Below are positions 25,671 through 36,228 of a stretch of 64,000 nt of DNA, piece after piece; the first letter of the stretch is position 1; the number at the start of each line of letters is the position of its first letter. Under the pieces are notes generated by a model, which saw nothing but the letters and a program-made list of their open reading frames with translations, ran no database searches and was not told the DNA's origin. The translations under genes were made by a program, and so were the position numbers. The stretch is from the NCBI GenBank assembly GCA_002917075.1, contig NTMA01000025.1:310001-374000 (forward strand), given 5' to 3'. Source of the stretch: Hawksworthiomyces lignivorus (lineage: Eukaryota; Ascomycota; Sordariomycetes; Ophiostomatales; Ophiostomataceae).

Positions 25671-26539
25671 TGTGAAATCAGTTGTGTGGTTGAGATTCTG
25701 ATAGAAGCGTAGCAATGGATGAATATAAACAGGTGGCGAAGGCCTTAAGCTCCTAGCCGCGCCTCTTATTTATATGAAACCACATTATCAGTGGTGCGGT
25801 GGGTCGGACATATCGGAAGTGAAGCTCTGCCTTCATGGATGGCCTTTGTTATAAATGGGCTGGCCAACCCCAAACGTAGTTGAATTATAACACCCATTGG
25901 ATGTTTCCGCAACCCAAACCAGGTTTCGCGTCGAGAGCTGGGCTTAAAACCGTATGACTATAGGCAGAGGACGTTATCTCGCGCAGTATCAACCTTAAGT
26001 CCGCAAGGCTGTTTTTGTCTAGCTAAATGTTGGGTACCTGAATTGTTGACCCAATTTTGTCCCGAATATATACATTCGCAATACTGTAGGTATTGCACTG
26101 TACATTCTCTTATTTGTGAGAGCTTCTCCTTTTCCCCTGAACTCTTTCTGCTTGTATATTCACTTAAAGCTAAAATTGTTAGTAGATCAAAAATCAACAG
26201 TAGATCGGTAATATGTACTATTGGCCCTAACGGCGATACTGACTGCAAGGGCGAGTGTCATGGCGAGTATGAAAAATTTCCTGAAGCCTTTATCCACTAG
26301 ATCAGACACGAAGTAATGCTCTACGTAGGTGCCGAACATGTTCGACGACGCCGAATATTAGCACCAGACTTATACTCTCGACGTGCGCTGTTGCTGCCGT
26401 GATGCGACGGAATCTCAAGACGCCGCGCTCGCGGTGACAAACCGGGGTTCAGTCTCCGGGTCCAGGGTATAGCATTTCGTCGATCTCCCAGGGTACAGGG
26501 TGGCACCCTATGGGGCGCGTGGGACGCCACGGGCCAAAG

Positions 26540-26770
26540 ATGGCGCCAGTATTGAAGATTTTGGGCAAAACGCCTTAAAGCAGCGAGCAGATGTCGTGTG
26601 TGATACTGGAACACGAACATGAAGTCATGGTGTTCGTGTAGAAGCGCCTTATAAAGAGACAAATAGCTTGCCACTATTCACAAAACCGTCAACTAACAGC
26701 TGCCAACAGAAGCTGGGATGTGAGCACGTAGTGATGATGCTCGCGTAGAAACCCTACATGGTGTTGATTT
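26540..26770 (-). pseudogene. Decayed relic with two diverged copies of an EHHDF-type segment
   Basis: Minus-strand conceptual translation gives YKALLHEHHDFMFVFQYH followed by ALRRFAQNLQYWRHLW. About 100 bp upstream on the same strand lies a second, diverged copy reading FLREHHHYVLTSQ. From memory, a common uncharacterised fungal protein family has a segment with EHHDFFLASQHPS, then an ALRRLA-type stretch and a RMWRHGIHSF-type stretch. The order of blocks here fits a broken copy of it. The two copies differ largely by A/G and C/T changes. Frames close quickly on both sides, so nothing functional remains. The family assignment rests on recall only. Confidence 0.35.
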
Positions 26771-26883
26771 CGATGCGCTTGGGTTCTACCACGGGCAAGC
26801 CAAGATAGATAATTCAGATATCTAATAACAGCACACTGTAATACGCTGTTGAATGCTGTCACTAGGCCTCTTATATATATAAT

Positions 26884-26976
26884 GAGTATTCCTATTTGCA
26901 CATGAATTTTCAATGCCTTAGGCATTGAAAATTCATGTGCAAATAGGAAAACGTACGTGTGCAAATAGGAATACTC
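26884..26976. repeat. Long inverted repeat / hairpin with a third partial arm
   Basis: Positions 26890-26918 are the exact reverse complement of 26920-26948, giving a 59-bp palindrome with a one-base centre (29-bp arms). After a short ACGTACGT spacer, 26959-26976 is the exact reverse complement of 26884-26901 (GAGTATTCCTATTTGCAC), so the outer left arm has a second partner. It could be a miniature inverted-repeat element remnant or a product of replication template switching. No open frame crosses it. Confidence 0.9.
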
Positions 26977-27886
26977 TTTGCAATTTGTGTGCTTTTCGAG
27001 GTTGTTGAGTAGTGCTGAGTCACCATTGTCACCTGACAATAAACCGTATGTATAAACACGTGATACGGTAGACTTTACACTGTACGTACCGCTATTAGAG
27101 ACTGCCTCCTAGTCTGATTTCTGCCTCTTGAATAAAATGGCTCTAACCCACCTGATTTTTGACAGAGGTGTCGGCTTGTAAGGGATTTGCTTTATTGGCT
27201 TCACAAACACAGATGATATCGCAAAATGCCAGAATCTAATAAGCTAAACTATGCAGCGCCTTCCTGGCTTACTGCAGCCCACTCCAAGTTTCTATCTTCA
27301 TGAAAATCGGGTTGATTCTTCATTGGCCGATGCATCCAAAACCTGCTGTTTTGCTTCGAACTTTGGTAGGCCTGTCAAGTGCTGGAGAAACGTTCGTACG
27401 ATACGTCTGGATGTGAAACGGAATACTCACTTACACTGGTAGAAATTATTGGAGACTTCCCCACTATGTACGTCCTTTCCATTTCGCTGATGGTCAGCCC
27501 CAGAGCTAATCTCCAATTAATGAGAATACACTGTAAAGTTAGCACTGTTCTATTACCTCATTCGGTAAGCAGCTACCCCTGAACGCGTCTATCTTGGACA
27601 ACAGTGCATTACCTGAACTCAAACTTTACTCGCCAACCTACAGCTCTCTTTTCAAGTCCAAAAAAAAGATCGGTTTGTTTGAGTAGAATTCTTTTTGTAA
27701 GCTTTTCAGTCTCCAGTTCGGGTGGTGAATTCATTCCAAAAGAAGTATTCAAAGTTTGTTTCTCATTTGACAGCAAGCTAACAAGCTACAGTACATCAGG
27801 GCAAAAGCGACCTTGCTGACAAGAGGCGCGCTAATGAGATAACTTTTAACCGAACGAAAAGAAGTTGCTTCAGTTCATAAGCAGCG

Positions 27887-28984
27887 ATGAGCAAGCAAGC
27901 TGATCCTCTTCAGACACTGGTGAGGACTGCACGCGTCGAAAAACCTCCTCGCGCAGAAAGAGAACAGCGCACTCTCCCGTCATGGTATTATCGAGTCTTA
28001 AGTATCGACATCCTATTGGGCCGAGAGGTAGAGCCTTGGGACTTTGATGAGGATCTTTCAGAATTAGAAGAGGACGAGGAGAAAGAGACAGACGATACAG
28101 AGCAGCTACAAGAGAAAGAAAAGGGCTGCTCGCATGATGACGAAGACTCTGAGTGTCACTGTCCATCCGAGGACGACGATACGGAATACGATGATGTTGA
28201 AGACGATGAACCGGAGCCGTCAGAGAGATCATACGACGGGTCTGACGCCGATATTTACTATGAACTAAAAGAAATGCGCGAAGAAAGGAAACAAGAGAAG
28301 CTGCTGGAGCAGAAGGAGAAAGAAAGTCATCTAGAATGGGAGAGGGCCAAGGAAGAAGAGGTTCGCGCCGCAGTCAGATCTCTCGAGGAAGCGAAGAAGC
28401 AACGCAAGGTGTTTCCCATCGAATCACTTGCCGGGCAAAACTTCCACCTATACAGCAGTGACCATGTTGACCGCTTCTATACTGATTTATATCCGTCCAA
28501 AAGGGTTTCCTTTTCTTGCAACGACGGTGATGATGAACAACCGGAGCCCGATGGCGAGACTGACATGCTGTATGGAGATGTGTATCTTGATTTTGATTAT
28601 AATTGCAGCTTTGGTCCATTTCGTCCCCCGATATGCGCGAGCCAGAGAGCCATCAAGCTTAAAAGCTGGGATGGCCAGTATGACCTATCGTTCAAATTCC
28701 TCGGCAACGGTTACCTGCAACTTCGCATTTCTCGGGTAGCGCTGGTTAAGGATCCGAGCAGTCCAAGCCCAAGTCCCCGAGGGGCCCCGCCTTCTGCTCC
28801 AGACGTTTTCGAGCTCGCTGGCATCTGGTATGATCCGGTGAAGGAGGCTGAGGAGAGGCGAGAGGTAGAAAAGCTCAACCGCCCTCCGTCTCCTCGCGAA
28901 ACATGGTTTGAAATGAACCATCCTATGGGGCTTTATAATAAATATGCGTGGGAGGCCTATGCTAGGGGAGGGTCTCTCTACTGA
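27887..28984 (+). CDS. Hypothetical acidic protein with coiled-coil and conserved C-terminal block
   Basis: A single exon of 365 residues that I do not assign to a family. Residues ~55-125 are an extremely acidic stretch (Asp/Glu more than half). A charged Glu/Lys/Arg helix likely to form a coiled coil follows at about 125-180. The last ~170 residues are ordinary globular sequence with many aromatic residues (QNFHLYSSDHVDRFYTDLY, YDLSFKFLGNGYLQLRISR, FELAGIWYDP). The end has a Pro-rich linker and WFEMNHPMGLYNKYAW. The low-complexity half followed by a folded half suggests a real gene rather than a chance frame. It resembles hypothetical proteins found singly in filamentous ascomycetes; location and function are unknown. 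It is flanked by gene-free DNA on both sides. Confidence 0.75.
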   Translation: MSKQADPLQTLVRTARVEKPPRAEREQRTLPSWYYRVLSIDILLGREVEPWDFDEDLSELEEDEEKETDDTEQLQEKEKGCSHDDEDSECHCPSEDDDTEYDDVEDDEPEPSERSYDGSDADIYYELKEMREERKQEKLLEQKEKESHLEWERAKEEEVRAAVRSLEEAKKQRKVFPIESLAGQNFHLYSSDHVDRFYTDLYPSKRVSFSCNDGDDEQPEPDGETDMLYGDVYLDFDYNCSFGPFRPPICASQRAIKLKSWDGQYDLSFKFLGNGYLQLRISRVALVKDPSSPSPSPRGAPPSAPDVFELAGIWYDPVKEAEERREVEKLNRPPSPRETWFEMNHPMGLYNKYAWEAYARGGSLY

Positions 28985-30026
28985 TGCGCCAGTCTGCGGC
29001 TTGCGCGAGGATCTTGATTCGGCTGGACTACAATACCATATAATTAGCGCAGAAGGAAGTTTCTCTACAAAAGCATGCAATATTCTTTGTTATATAGATA
29101 AAATCAACTAGCTTCTGGACTAGCAAGGAACAAGCAGTTGATAAGGGCTGTTAGGCCAGTATTTGGGCAATATATTTATAGCATGAAGTTCGAATAACAT
29201 CCACTCGTGACGTATTTGCGAAATTTCACAAATTATGCAGCATCCTGGATTTTCTAGAAGTCCGAATACTAAGAGCTCGGTGAAGTAGAGGCGGGCAAAC
29301 CAAGTGATGGTTCACACAGGGTTCAGCATCCACGAAGAATGAGGAAGAATAGTTAAGGCTACAGAAGACGAGCCTGTCATACAGCCTCAACTGTCGGTGA
29401 TGAAGCGTATATAGTCTAAGTGTTCGTCGCATGAAACGATCGTTCGTACCGATGATAATCTCCTTTTAGTGCACTCGGCAGCTGCCTCATGTGCTGAGAA
29501 AGTACGTTGAACCTCTTGTTCCACTGTTCGTAGGGCTCGTTTCCGAGATATCAGGCAAGATGGCCGAGTTGATTATGGCGTAGGATTAGGGCTCCTATGG
29601 AGCAATCCGCGTGGGCTCAAGTCCCACTCTTGTCAACATGTTTTCTTTTCGGCACGCCAGCTCCAGGAGGATACGCCGAAAGCATAGCCGTAATCTTTAT
29701 ATGTGGGGAGCCTGAAGATCGATGTCGCGAGAGAGAACGTGATAGGAAAGACATAAGGCGTTGCCGCACCAATGCCAACCGTTCTGTCGTTGCTAACTTT
29801 TTTCTTTTCGGTGAACTAAATTCCTCTTTAACGCCTCACATGGCCTAATTCTAGCCAAGACGAAGACTCTTGGCTTGTCCCATGGACAGAAGTATGAAGC
29901 GTCATCCGATCTTTCTTTTATGACGGCCGGCATATCGGCGTGTATATGCTATCCGTAGCTCTTACTAATGTTCATATTACCGATTAGGACATGGAGGAGG
30001 CGATTCGCAATGCAATGCAATAGACT
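28985..30026. other. Intergenic; contains a tRNA-like locus
   Basis: Apart from the tRNA-like locus at 29554-29635, I see no gene. T-rich runs at 29640-29648 lie just past the tRNA-like 3' end, as expected for a polymerase III terminator. Confidence 0.55.
29554..29635 (+). tRNA. Class II tRNA-like locus: leucine-type body with AGG (Pro) anticodon; possible tRNA-Leu pseudogene
   Basis: The whole cloverleaf folds. The acceptor is 29554-29560 paired with 29628-29634 (one G:T), with discriminator A at 29635. The D stem is GGCCG region 29563-29579. The anticodon stem TAGGA/TCCTA (29581-29585, 29593-29597) has loop TTAGGGC. A long variable arm GGA-GCAA-TCC sits at 29599-29608, and the T stem GTGGG/CCCAC at 29611-29627. 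The variable arm and A73 are leucine-type features. The loop places A-G-G at 34-36, a proline anticodon, one base away from AAG (Leu). G19 is A and T54 is C, weakening the D-loop/T-loop contact and the B box (GGCTCAAGTCC). It is either a decayed tRNA-Leu(AAG) or an identity-switched tRNA; decay is the simpler reading. Confidence 0.6.
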
Positions 30027-32060
30027 TCAAATTGTTAAGCCATCGCGGACAGTAGCCATGATTGGCTCCCAGTCCATTCGTGCCATCGCCTTGTCCTCGG
30101 TCGCGCATACAAGCTTAACGAATTTGGTTGCATATACGTAGTGGTCGCCTCCGACCTTCTCGTACGACTTTAGCCGATCGATGGCCCATTCGCGATAAAT
30201 GATATCGTCCACTTCAATGGCTGCCATAACGAGGGGCAGCGGCCAGAATTTTGTTGGGGGAGGAGCGTCCGGAGAAGCGCGGAAATTTGTCGTTTGCAAA
30301 TGGGTGAGCTCCTGTGAGAGCTTGATGATTCTGCGCGCAAAGCTGTCCGCCGAGTGCCGCGCGAGCTCTGGGTAGAGACTGCGAGAGAAGGATATTTCGA
30401 CAGCGTTGTATAGGGCAGAGAGGACGAGAAAGGTTGACCGGGCCCGAGAGCGGCTGTGAAACATTCCTGATTCGGTTAACTCTTGAATTGCGTCGCGGTG
30501 CGTGTCTAGCTTCTCCCGGAGCTGCGCTAGACTCTGAGCGGTCCCCTCCTTCTCCTTCGATGCGTGTTTGAGCTGAGTTATTTCGTGTAAGAGGGCCGCG
30601 AGACAGAGCATCCGCTGAAGTACCGGCAGCTGTTCTTCATCGCCTTTCCGCTGGTCGTCGGGGTACGTCAGGCTGTACGCCTGTTGCAGCGTCAGATAAG
30701 ATCCGTGAAGGGCAGTGACAAGGCCACTTTCGCCACCAATGGCCTGCAAGACTGTGCCGCCCGAGAGCTGGAAGGCAGATGCTTTTCCATCTAGAATACA
30801 GAACTGGACTCGAGACCTTTCGTTAGTCATTGAAACTCTTCACCTGGAAGACATACTTAGCTCGCAAATCAACTAGTCAATCTCACATACCCATGAGGCA
30901 ACACGTGAGCGGACCCCCGTCATACGGCACTTGATTTCTGGAGTTTGGAGGAGATAGGCAATGAAGCGCAGAATGTTCCGAAAAGCAAGGGAACGAGCGG
31001 CCATGAGATCGGCGAGGGCGAGGAAGAAGTGTCCTACAAAAATTGCGTCCACATCATCCGGTGGCGCATCGCTAAGCCGGCGGTTGATCTCGACGTCACG
31101 ACTTTGGGGTTCCGACTGCCCGAAATCCTCATGGCTAATTCCATAGCAGGTCTTCATGTGGGCCACAAAGTGAGAATAGTCGAGCGAGGCGCCGTGGAGG
31201 CTCCGAATCTTGCTAGAGTAGTAAAGATGTGTGGAGGTCCACGCCTGAATAGAGCAGAGGACCCAGGGGTGACTTCGAGTGAATCGATGAAAGAAGTAAG
31301 TATAAAAAGTCCACTCCGCGGACTTGAACGAGTACTTTCTCGCCAACTCGGAAGAATAATGCTGAGCGAGAATATGCCCAGGGAGCGATGGCCCATGGAA
31401 GGTGTCTGCCTCCAGAGTGGCGGTAGCCGCCGCCGTGTCTTCGACCCGAGATGTAGCTGCGGGAACTGAGGGAGATTGGGATGCGGGCACTGAGACCGAG
31501 TCGTCCGTTGCTTGTGGCGAGGCCCCATCTGATGGTGGATCATTCTGAGACCGCAGAAAGGTGAGGCCGACGTCGAAGTCAAAGTCGAGTTCCTGAAAAG
31601 GTTCGGTGTTGAATTCGGAGTAGAAATCGTCATGCCAGGGTGAAGGCAGAATTCCAACGAGACATTCTTGTCCGGAACTCGACCTGCCTGCGTCTGATAT
31701 AGGGGTAGCGGGATTTCTGCTACTGGGAGATGCAGTGACAGTACTGGAGAGCCTGCAGCTTGATTAGTGGGTATCATATTATATTGCAGAACTCGGGGGC
31801 CGGATGAGCACCAACCGGTGTGACAAGGGTCCTGAACCCGGAGACGGGGATTCCGGTTGTTGGCTCGGAGACCTGACGTGTTCTCTCACGCCGCGGTCCC
31901 GCACTTGCCGAGGTGACTGGCCGGAAGATTCATAGACAAATGTGAAACCCCCCGGGGGGCGGGGATATGCACAACGGAGGTGCGAGATCTTGCATGGGCC
32001 ACATCGTGGGCGCCTCTTGTCGCACAGCTTGTTCCGCCTCAAGCACGTGGCACACGTCAT
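30027..32060 (-). CDS. Zn2Cys6 transcription factor, putative regulator of the adjacent Dal5-type permease
   Basis: Three exons (32060-31816, 31752-30891, 30803-30027) give 627 residues. The zinc cluster sits at the very N terminus with spacing C-X2-C-X6-C-X6-C-X2-C-X6-C (MTCATCLRRNKLCDKRRPRCGPCKISHLRC). A Pro/Ser-rich linker leads to the helical regulatory domain starting near residue 190 (FHGPSLPGHILAQHY). Conserved-looking helices end with EVDDIIYREWAIDRLKSYEKVGGDHYVYATKFV. The donor of intron 1 (GTTGGT) is weak and was chosen by frame; intron 2 (GTATGT/CAG) is clear. The gene is divergent from the MFS permease with a 1.2-kb shared upstream region, a common arrangement for a pathway-specific activator and its target. 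Confidence 0.85.
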
Positions 32061-33257
32061 AGCATAGGGACGAAATCAACGCGGGATGTGCAAGATGCTG
32101 CTCTGTCTCACAAGTAAAGCTAATTAAGAGCTCCGATTAGGAGTTGCGGTTCGTTGCTTCTCACTCTTGACGTATGTAGCCGACGTTACAGTTGGAATCA
32201 TATCCCCATCGCACACTTGACACGTGAAGATCCCCTAGTATGACGGTTGAAGCATAAGATGTGTGCCACGAGCTTCCTTTCATGCAGCAGTCGAGTAAAA
32301 CTGCACTGAACTAACTTGTTGTTTGATAGTTTTCTGTCGGTTGATGCGTACTAACTCTACAATTCAAGATGCAGAGATAACACACAAAAAGCAAATCGCT
32401 TATATACGTTATTTAGACCTATCTTTAGAGGTTCGAAAACGAGCTTTTCTTTTTACTGCTTTGAATTGCTGCGTCGTGTATTGCCAGCTACTGTAGCCTG
32501 TAATCCTCAGATGCGTTATTTTCGGTATCTGTAATTGTCAAATAGCGGTAGTGTCGTACTGTTAAGTTGTTTGAGGAGAATCCCTCTCTAGGGCGTTTGC
32601 ACTCTCCTGTAGACTTTAATGTGGAAGGCTAATCCCCCACCAATTAGAACGCAAAATTTTACTACGTGTCACGCGATCTGGAGATCCACATGATTTCACA
32701 CTTTGGCAGCCACTAACTTTCGGATTGCTAGACTCTCAGAGTTTGAAAATGACCATGGCGACGGCGACGATACTGCCAGTCCCGTATTGCGGGGGTTTGT
32801 ATTAGCTTCCTAGCGGTAGACGGCATTATTGGCTCTTCCCAGAGAGTATCAATATTCTGCGTAATCCATGTCGCCAGACCAGAACCTATAACCTAACCTA
32901 GTCTACTTTGGGACTATTCGCGATCACACTCGACCAATTCAGGCGTTTTGGGCGACGACCTTACCCAATTAGTCCCCATTGACGATTGACGGGGTATTGG
33001 CCCTGCTATCGGTCCCCATGAATAATCGTGCTATCATTCCCACACCAGTCTCTCGGGAAATCAACGGTTGTAGATATCACTGTTCAATGCAGGTGGCCTT
33101 CACTCAAACGAGATAGATGGTGGTATTTAAGAGCTGGGATGTCTTTGCTTTGAGAAGGAGGGGATAGGTCCAGCAACCTTCGCCTTCTCATAATTAGTAT
33201 ACAGCTCTTCTTCGTTGCCCCCTTTGTCTCAAGCTGTCCTTTAGTTTAAACGCCAAG
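32061..33257. promoter_or_regulatory. Divergent upstream region of regulator and Dal5-type permease
   Basis: A 1.2-kb spacer between two divergent genes; no coding frame recognised. A CCCC-N13-GGGG inverted element lies at 32974-32994, the sort of spaced symmetric site bound by zinc-cluster dimers. A second CCCC is at about 33013. Assignment as an operator is a guess. Confidence 0.4.
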
Positions 33258-35090
33258 ATGCTTTCCGACACTCAGTCGGCCATGCCTGCTAAAGTCATGG
33301 ATGACATCGCCGTGGACAGCGAGAAGTTGTCCCAAAAGAGTCAGGTCGTTAAGGCTGATCACGTCGCCGTCGAAGATTATGACTGGCAGCAATCTCGACG
33401 CAAGATTGTCCGCAAGCTAGATCTGCATCTTATGCCAATGGTGAGCCGTCTTCATCTCGTGACGGAATCCTCAGCGCCAAGCAGTATGAAAAGTGTTAAC
33501 TAAGCTCCTCCGCAGATGATTTTCACCTATGGGCTGCAGTATCTTGACAAAGCCGTATTGGGATTTGCCGCTGTTTACACGCTGCGGAATGACAATGCAA
33601 GTTGACCCCTTGGATTTCGTTTATTTTCAATGTAGACACTGACAGAGCTTGTCTCTTCCAGCATCTTGTCGGCCAAGACTACAGTTGGGTAACCAGCATT
33701 TTCTATTTCGGCTACATGGCGTTGGAATACCCTCTTTCGTCACTGCTCCCATTGTTTCCCGTGGAAAGGTACCTTGGATTTATGGTCTCTGCTTGGGGAT
33801 TCACGTTGGCCATGACCAACTTCTCCAACAGTTATGCTGGCCTCCTAGTTGCGCGATTTGTACTCGGCGCTCTCGAGTCGGCCATAGCCCCGAGCTTTGT
33901 CGTCATTGTGGCCCGCTGGTACCGACGCGAAGAGCAGCCAATCCGCCAGGTGGCGTGGTTCTGTGGTACTCCCTTGTTCTCCATCTTTGGCGCCTTGATC
34001 GGCTACGGTTTTGGCAACATGAAAAACCCGGCCATCGCCATATGGAGGGCTATGTTCCTGATCATTGGGTTTATCACTTTCGCTTGGGGCCTCGTGCTTT
34101 TCTTCGTCTTCCCCTCGGATCCCCTAGCCGCCCGATTCTTGACTCCTGAGGAGCGCGTTGCAGCAATGAATGCGGTTAGTATGCCCCTGCCCACATAGAT
34201 TGGACTTGTACTAATGTAAATCTCTGTAGACGGCCAATCAACATACAGGCACTAAGGGAAAGTGGCAATGGTACCAGGTTCGAGAAGCGTTCGTGGACCC
34301 CAAGACTTACCTGTTTTTCGCGCTCGGCATGTGCGGTACTATCCCCGCCGGTGCTCTCTCTGGGGTACGTTATACTGGCTGATCTTCTATCTATCTGCAA
34401 GTTGTGCCTTCTAACGGGTGGACTAGTTCTCAAGTTTAATCATTAAAGGATTGGGGTTCTCGGCCGTAAACACGATGCTGATTGGTATCCCTGCCAACGT
34501 GATTCAGCTCATCTCTCTGATCGTCAGGTATGACACTATCTGTTTCTGTCTCGTCGAAGTGTCGGTGTGCTAACTGAGAATTATTTCCCAGTGGATATAT
34601 CTCGAGCAAGTTCAAGAATATGCGGCTGATTTCCATGTCGGCCTCATGTGTCCCCGGCATCATTGGCGCAGTACTCCTGCATACCCTCCCCGCCACTAAC
34701 AAATGGGGTCGGGTGGTCGCACTGTGGGCAACTTTCACCTTCTCTGTGGCCCTAGCGCTAGCGTTTGCCGTCATCGGCGGAAATGTGACCGGAACTTCCA
34801 AGAAGATCACTGTTACGTTTGTCCTTTTCGTGGGGTACTGCGCAGGTAGCATCGCTGCACCCCAATTCTTCAAGGCAGATGAGGAAAGTAGGGGTTATCC
34901 TACCGGTATCAAGTCAATGCTGTCTTGTATTTGCATCCTCTGCATACTACCCTTGATCTTGAGAGGACTGTACATGTGGGAAAACTCGAAGAGGGACAAA
35001 GAGGCGGCCAATGGCCAAGTGCAAGACGACCTGCAGAGTTTCGAGGACAAGACAGACTTCGAGTTGAGAAGTTTCCGATATGTGATGTAA
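33258..35090 (+). CDS. MFS permease of the anion:cation symporter (allantoate/Dal5) family
   Basis: Six exons (33258-33440, 33516-33596, 33662-34174, 34230-34364, 34427-34527, 34592-35090) give 503 residues. Family hallmarks follow in order: RRKIVRKLDLHLMP before TM1, QYLDKAVLGFAAVY, the block HLVGQDYSWVTSIFYFGYMALEYP, RFVLGALESAIAPSF, WYRREEQP, and the late YCAGSIAAPQFF block. These permeases import carboxylates such as allantoate, ureidosuccinate, nicotinate or dipeptides with protons at the plasma membrane. Intron 2 (33597-33661) appears to be of the rare GC-AG type (GCAAGT); a GT donor three bases later breaks the frame. The gene faces a Zn2Cys6 regulator and lies upstream of a deacylase and an esterase, which hints at uptake of an acylated or amidated nitrogen compound. 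Confidence 0.92.
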
Positions 35091-36228
35091 AGTGGCGATA
35101 TTCACGACCAAGAGGAGAGCGTACCAAATTTGAGTTGAGCACTCCTCGACTCTAGGTCTAGATGGATAAAACAAGTGGGATGGAGGGAGAGGAAAGTGTT
35201 GCGGAATCCTACAATTGGTTTTACGCGAGAACAAACCCAATCAGTGGTATTCAAATTCTTTTGCGTAATACGCGCGGCCATAAACATCGCGCTCACTAAG
35301 AAGATGCATGGTCCCATTATCAGCTATTAGTATTAAAATTTCTATGAAGATTCGCTGGTGGACACGTATCAGGTTCTTAAAGATGATTTTCCAGTCTTGC
35401 ATGATGACCCGACCTTTCTCTAGCCCGTCTTCCCAAAACTCATACATAGACTTGGTAATGAAAAACGTAATATTACAAGATATAAAATTGATGGGAAATG
35501 ATTCTAAATCCATAAAATACACTATTGAAGCAAAACAATAAAAAGCAAAGGCTTCAAAGCGGACTCAAAATTTACGAAGACGTACGGTTTTTGTTATTTA
35601 TTATTCATCATTATATTCATTTATATCTTGGGGAGTTCGGAGTAACACTACATCCCTACTTCAACTAAAATTGCCTCCAAATAGTGGATTGACTGGCAAC
35701 TTCAAGGTATTTCTTTTCAGAAAAGTCTTCATCTTCATCGCCAGAGTTGTAATGGCTGCGCCGAAGACAGCCATCAGAGCGTCGAACAGGCATAGAACCC
35801 TAGCATATTGCTAACTCTGGGGAAGAAAGTTTTTGATTTCGTAGCTAACTGTTAAGTAAGTATGTACATTTGTTACAGCTGAAGATACTGTCATGGTCGT
35901 AAAAGAACTCTTTAATTAGCAGGGTTCTTATCCGTGGCCCGCTCGCCGTTTTAGGTATAAGATGCTATCTGCCTCACTTCATGTCCTTGATAGCCGGATC
36001 GCAACGGCCGGCATTACAAGTGGGTCTCATCTCGCTCTGGTGCCTAATTTGGAAACGCTGTGTAAGAGCTATCGCCGAAGATCCAGATCGAGACACCCAT
36101 GACAGGTAAGGCAGATAAAGTCTTGAGTTGCGTGTCGGTTGTTAATTCGAGACTTTGGAGCAGAATGTCAATTGTCCTCTCTAAACTTTGCATAAATTTC
36201 TGAGTTCGTGTGGAACCAAGCAGATGCA
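35091..36228. other. Intergenic, AT-rich, no confident gene
   Basis: Between the permease and the deacylase. A minus-strand 93-codon frame (35241-35522) looks slightly protein-like but has no recognised motif, and its codons are AT-biased unlike its neighbours. Nothing else stands out. Confidence 0.5.

Larger units (their letters stand above)
25671..27886. other. 2.2-kb AT-rich spacer with palindrome and gene relic
   Basis: No intact gene. It contains a long near-perfect palindrome (26884-26976) and a decayed minus-strand coding relic (~26540-26770), both listed separately. The remainder is AT-rich with many stops in all frames. Confidence 0.55.

Noticed and set aside
35241..35522. Minus-strand 93-codon frame with a somewhat protein-like composition
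   Set aside because: No motif, AT-driven codons unlike neighbouring genes, and no partner exon with splice signals.
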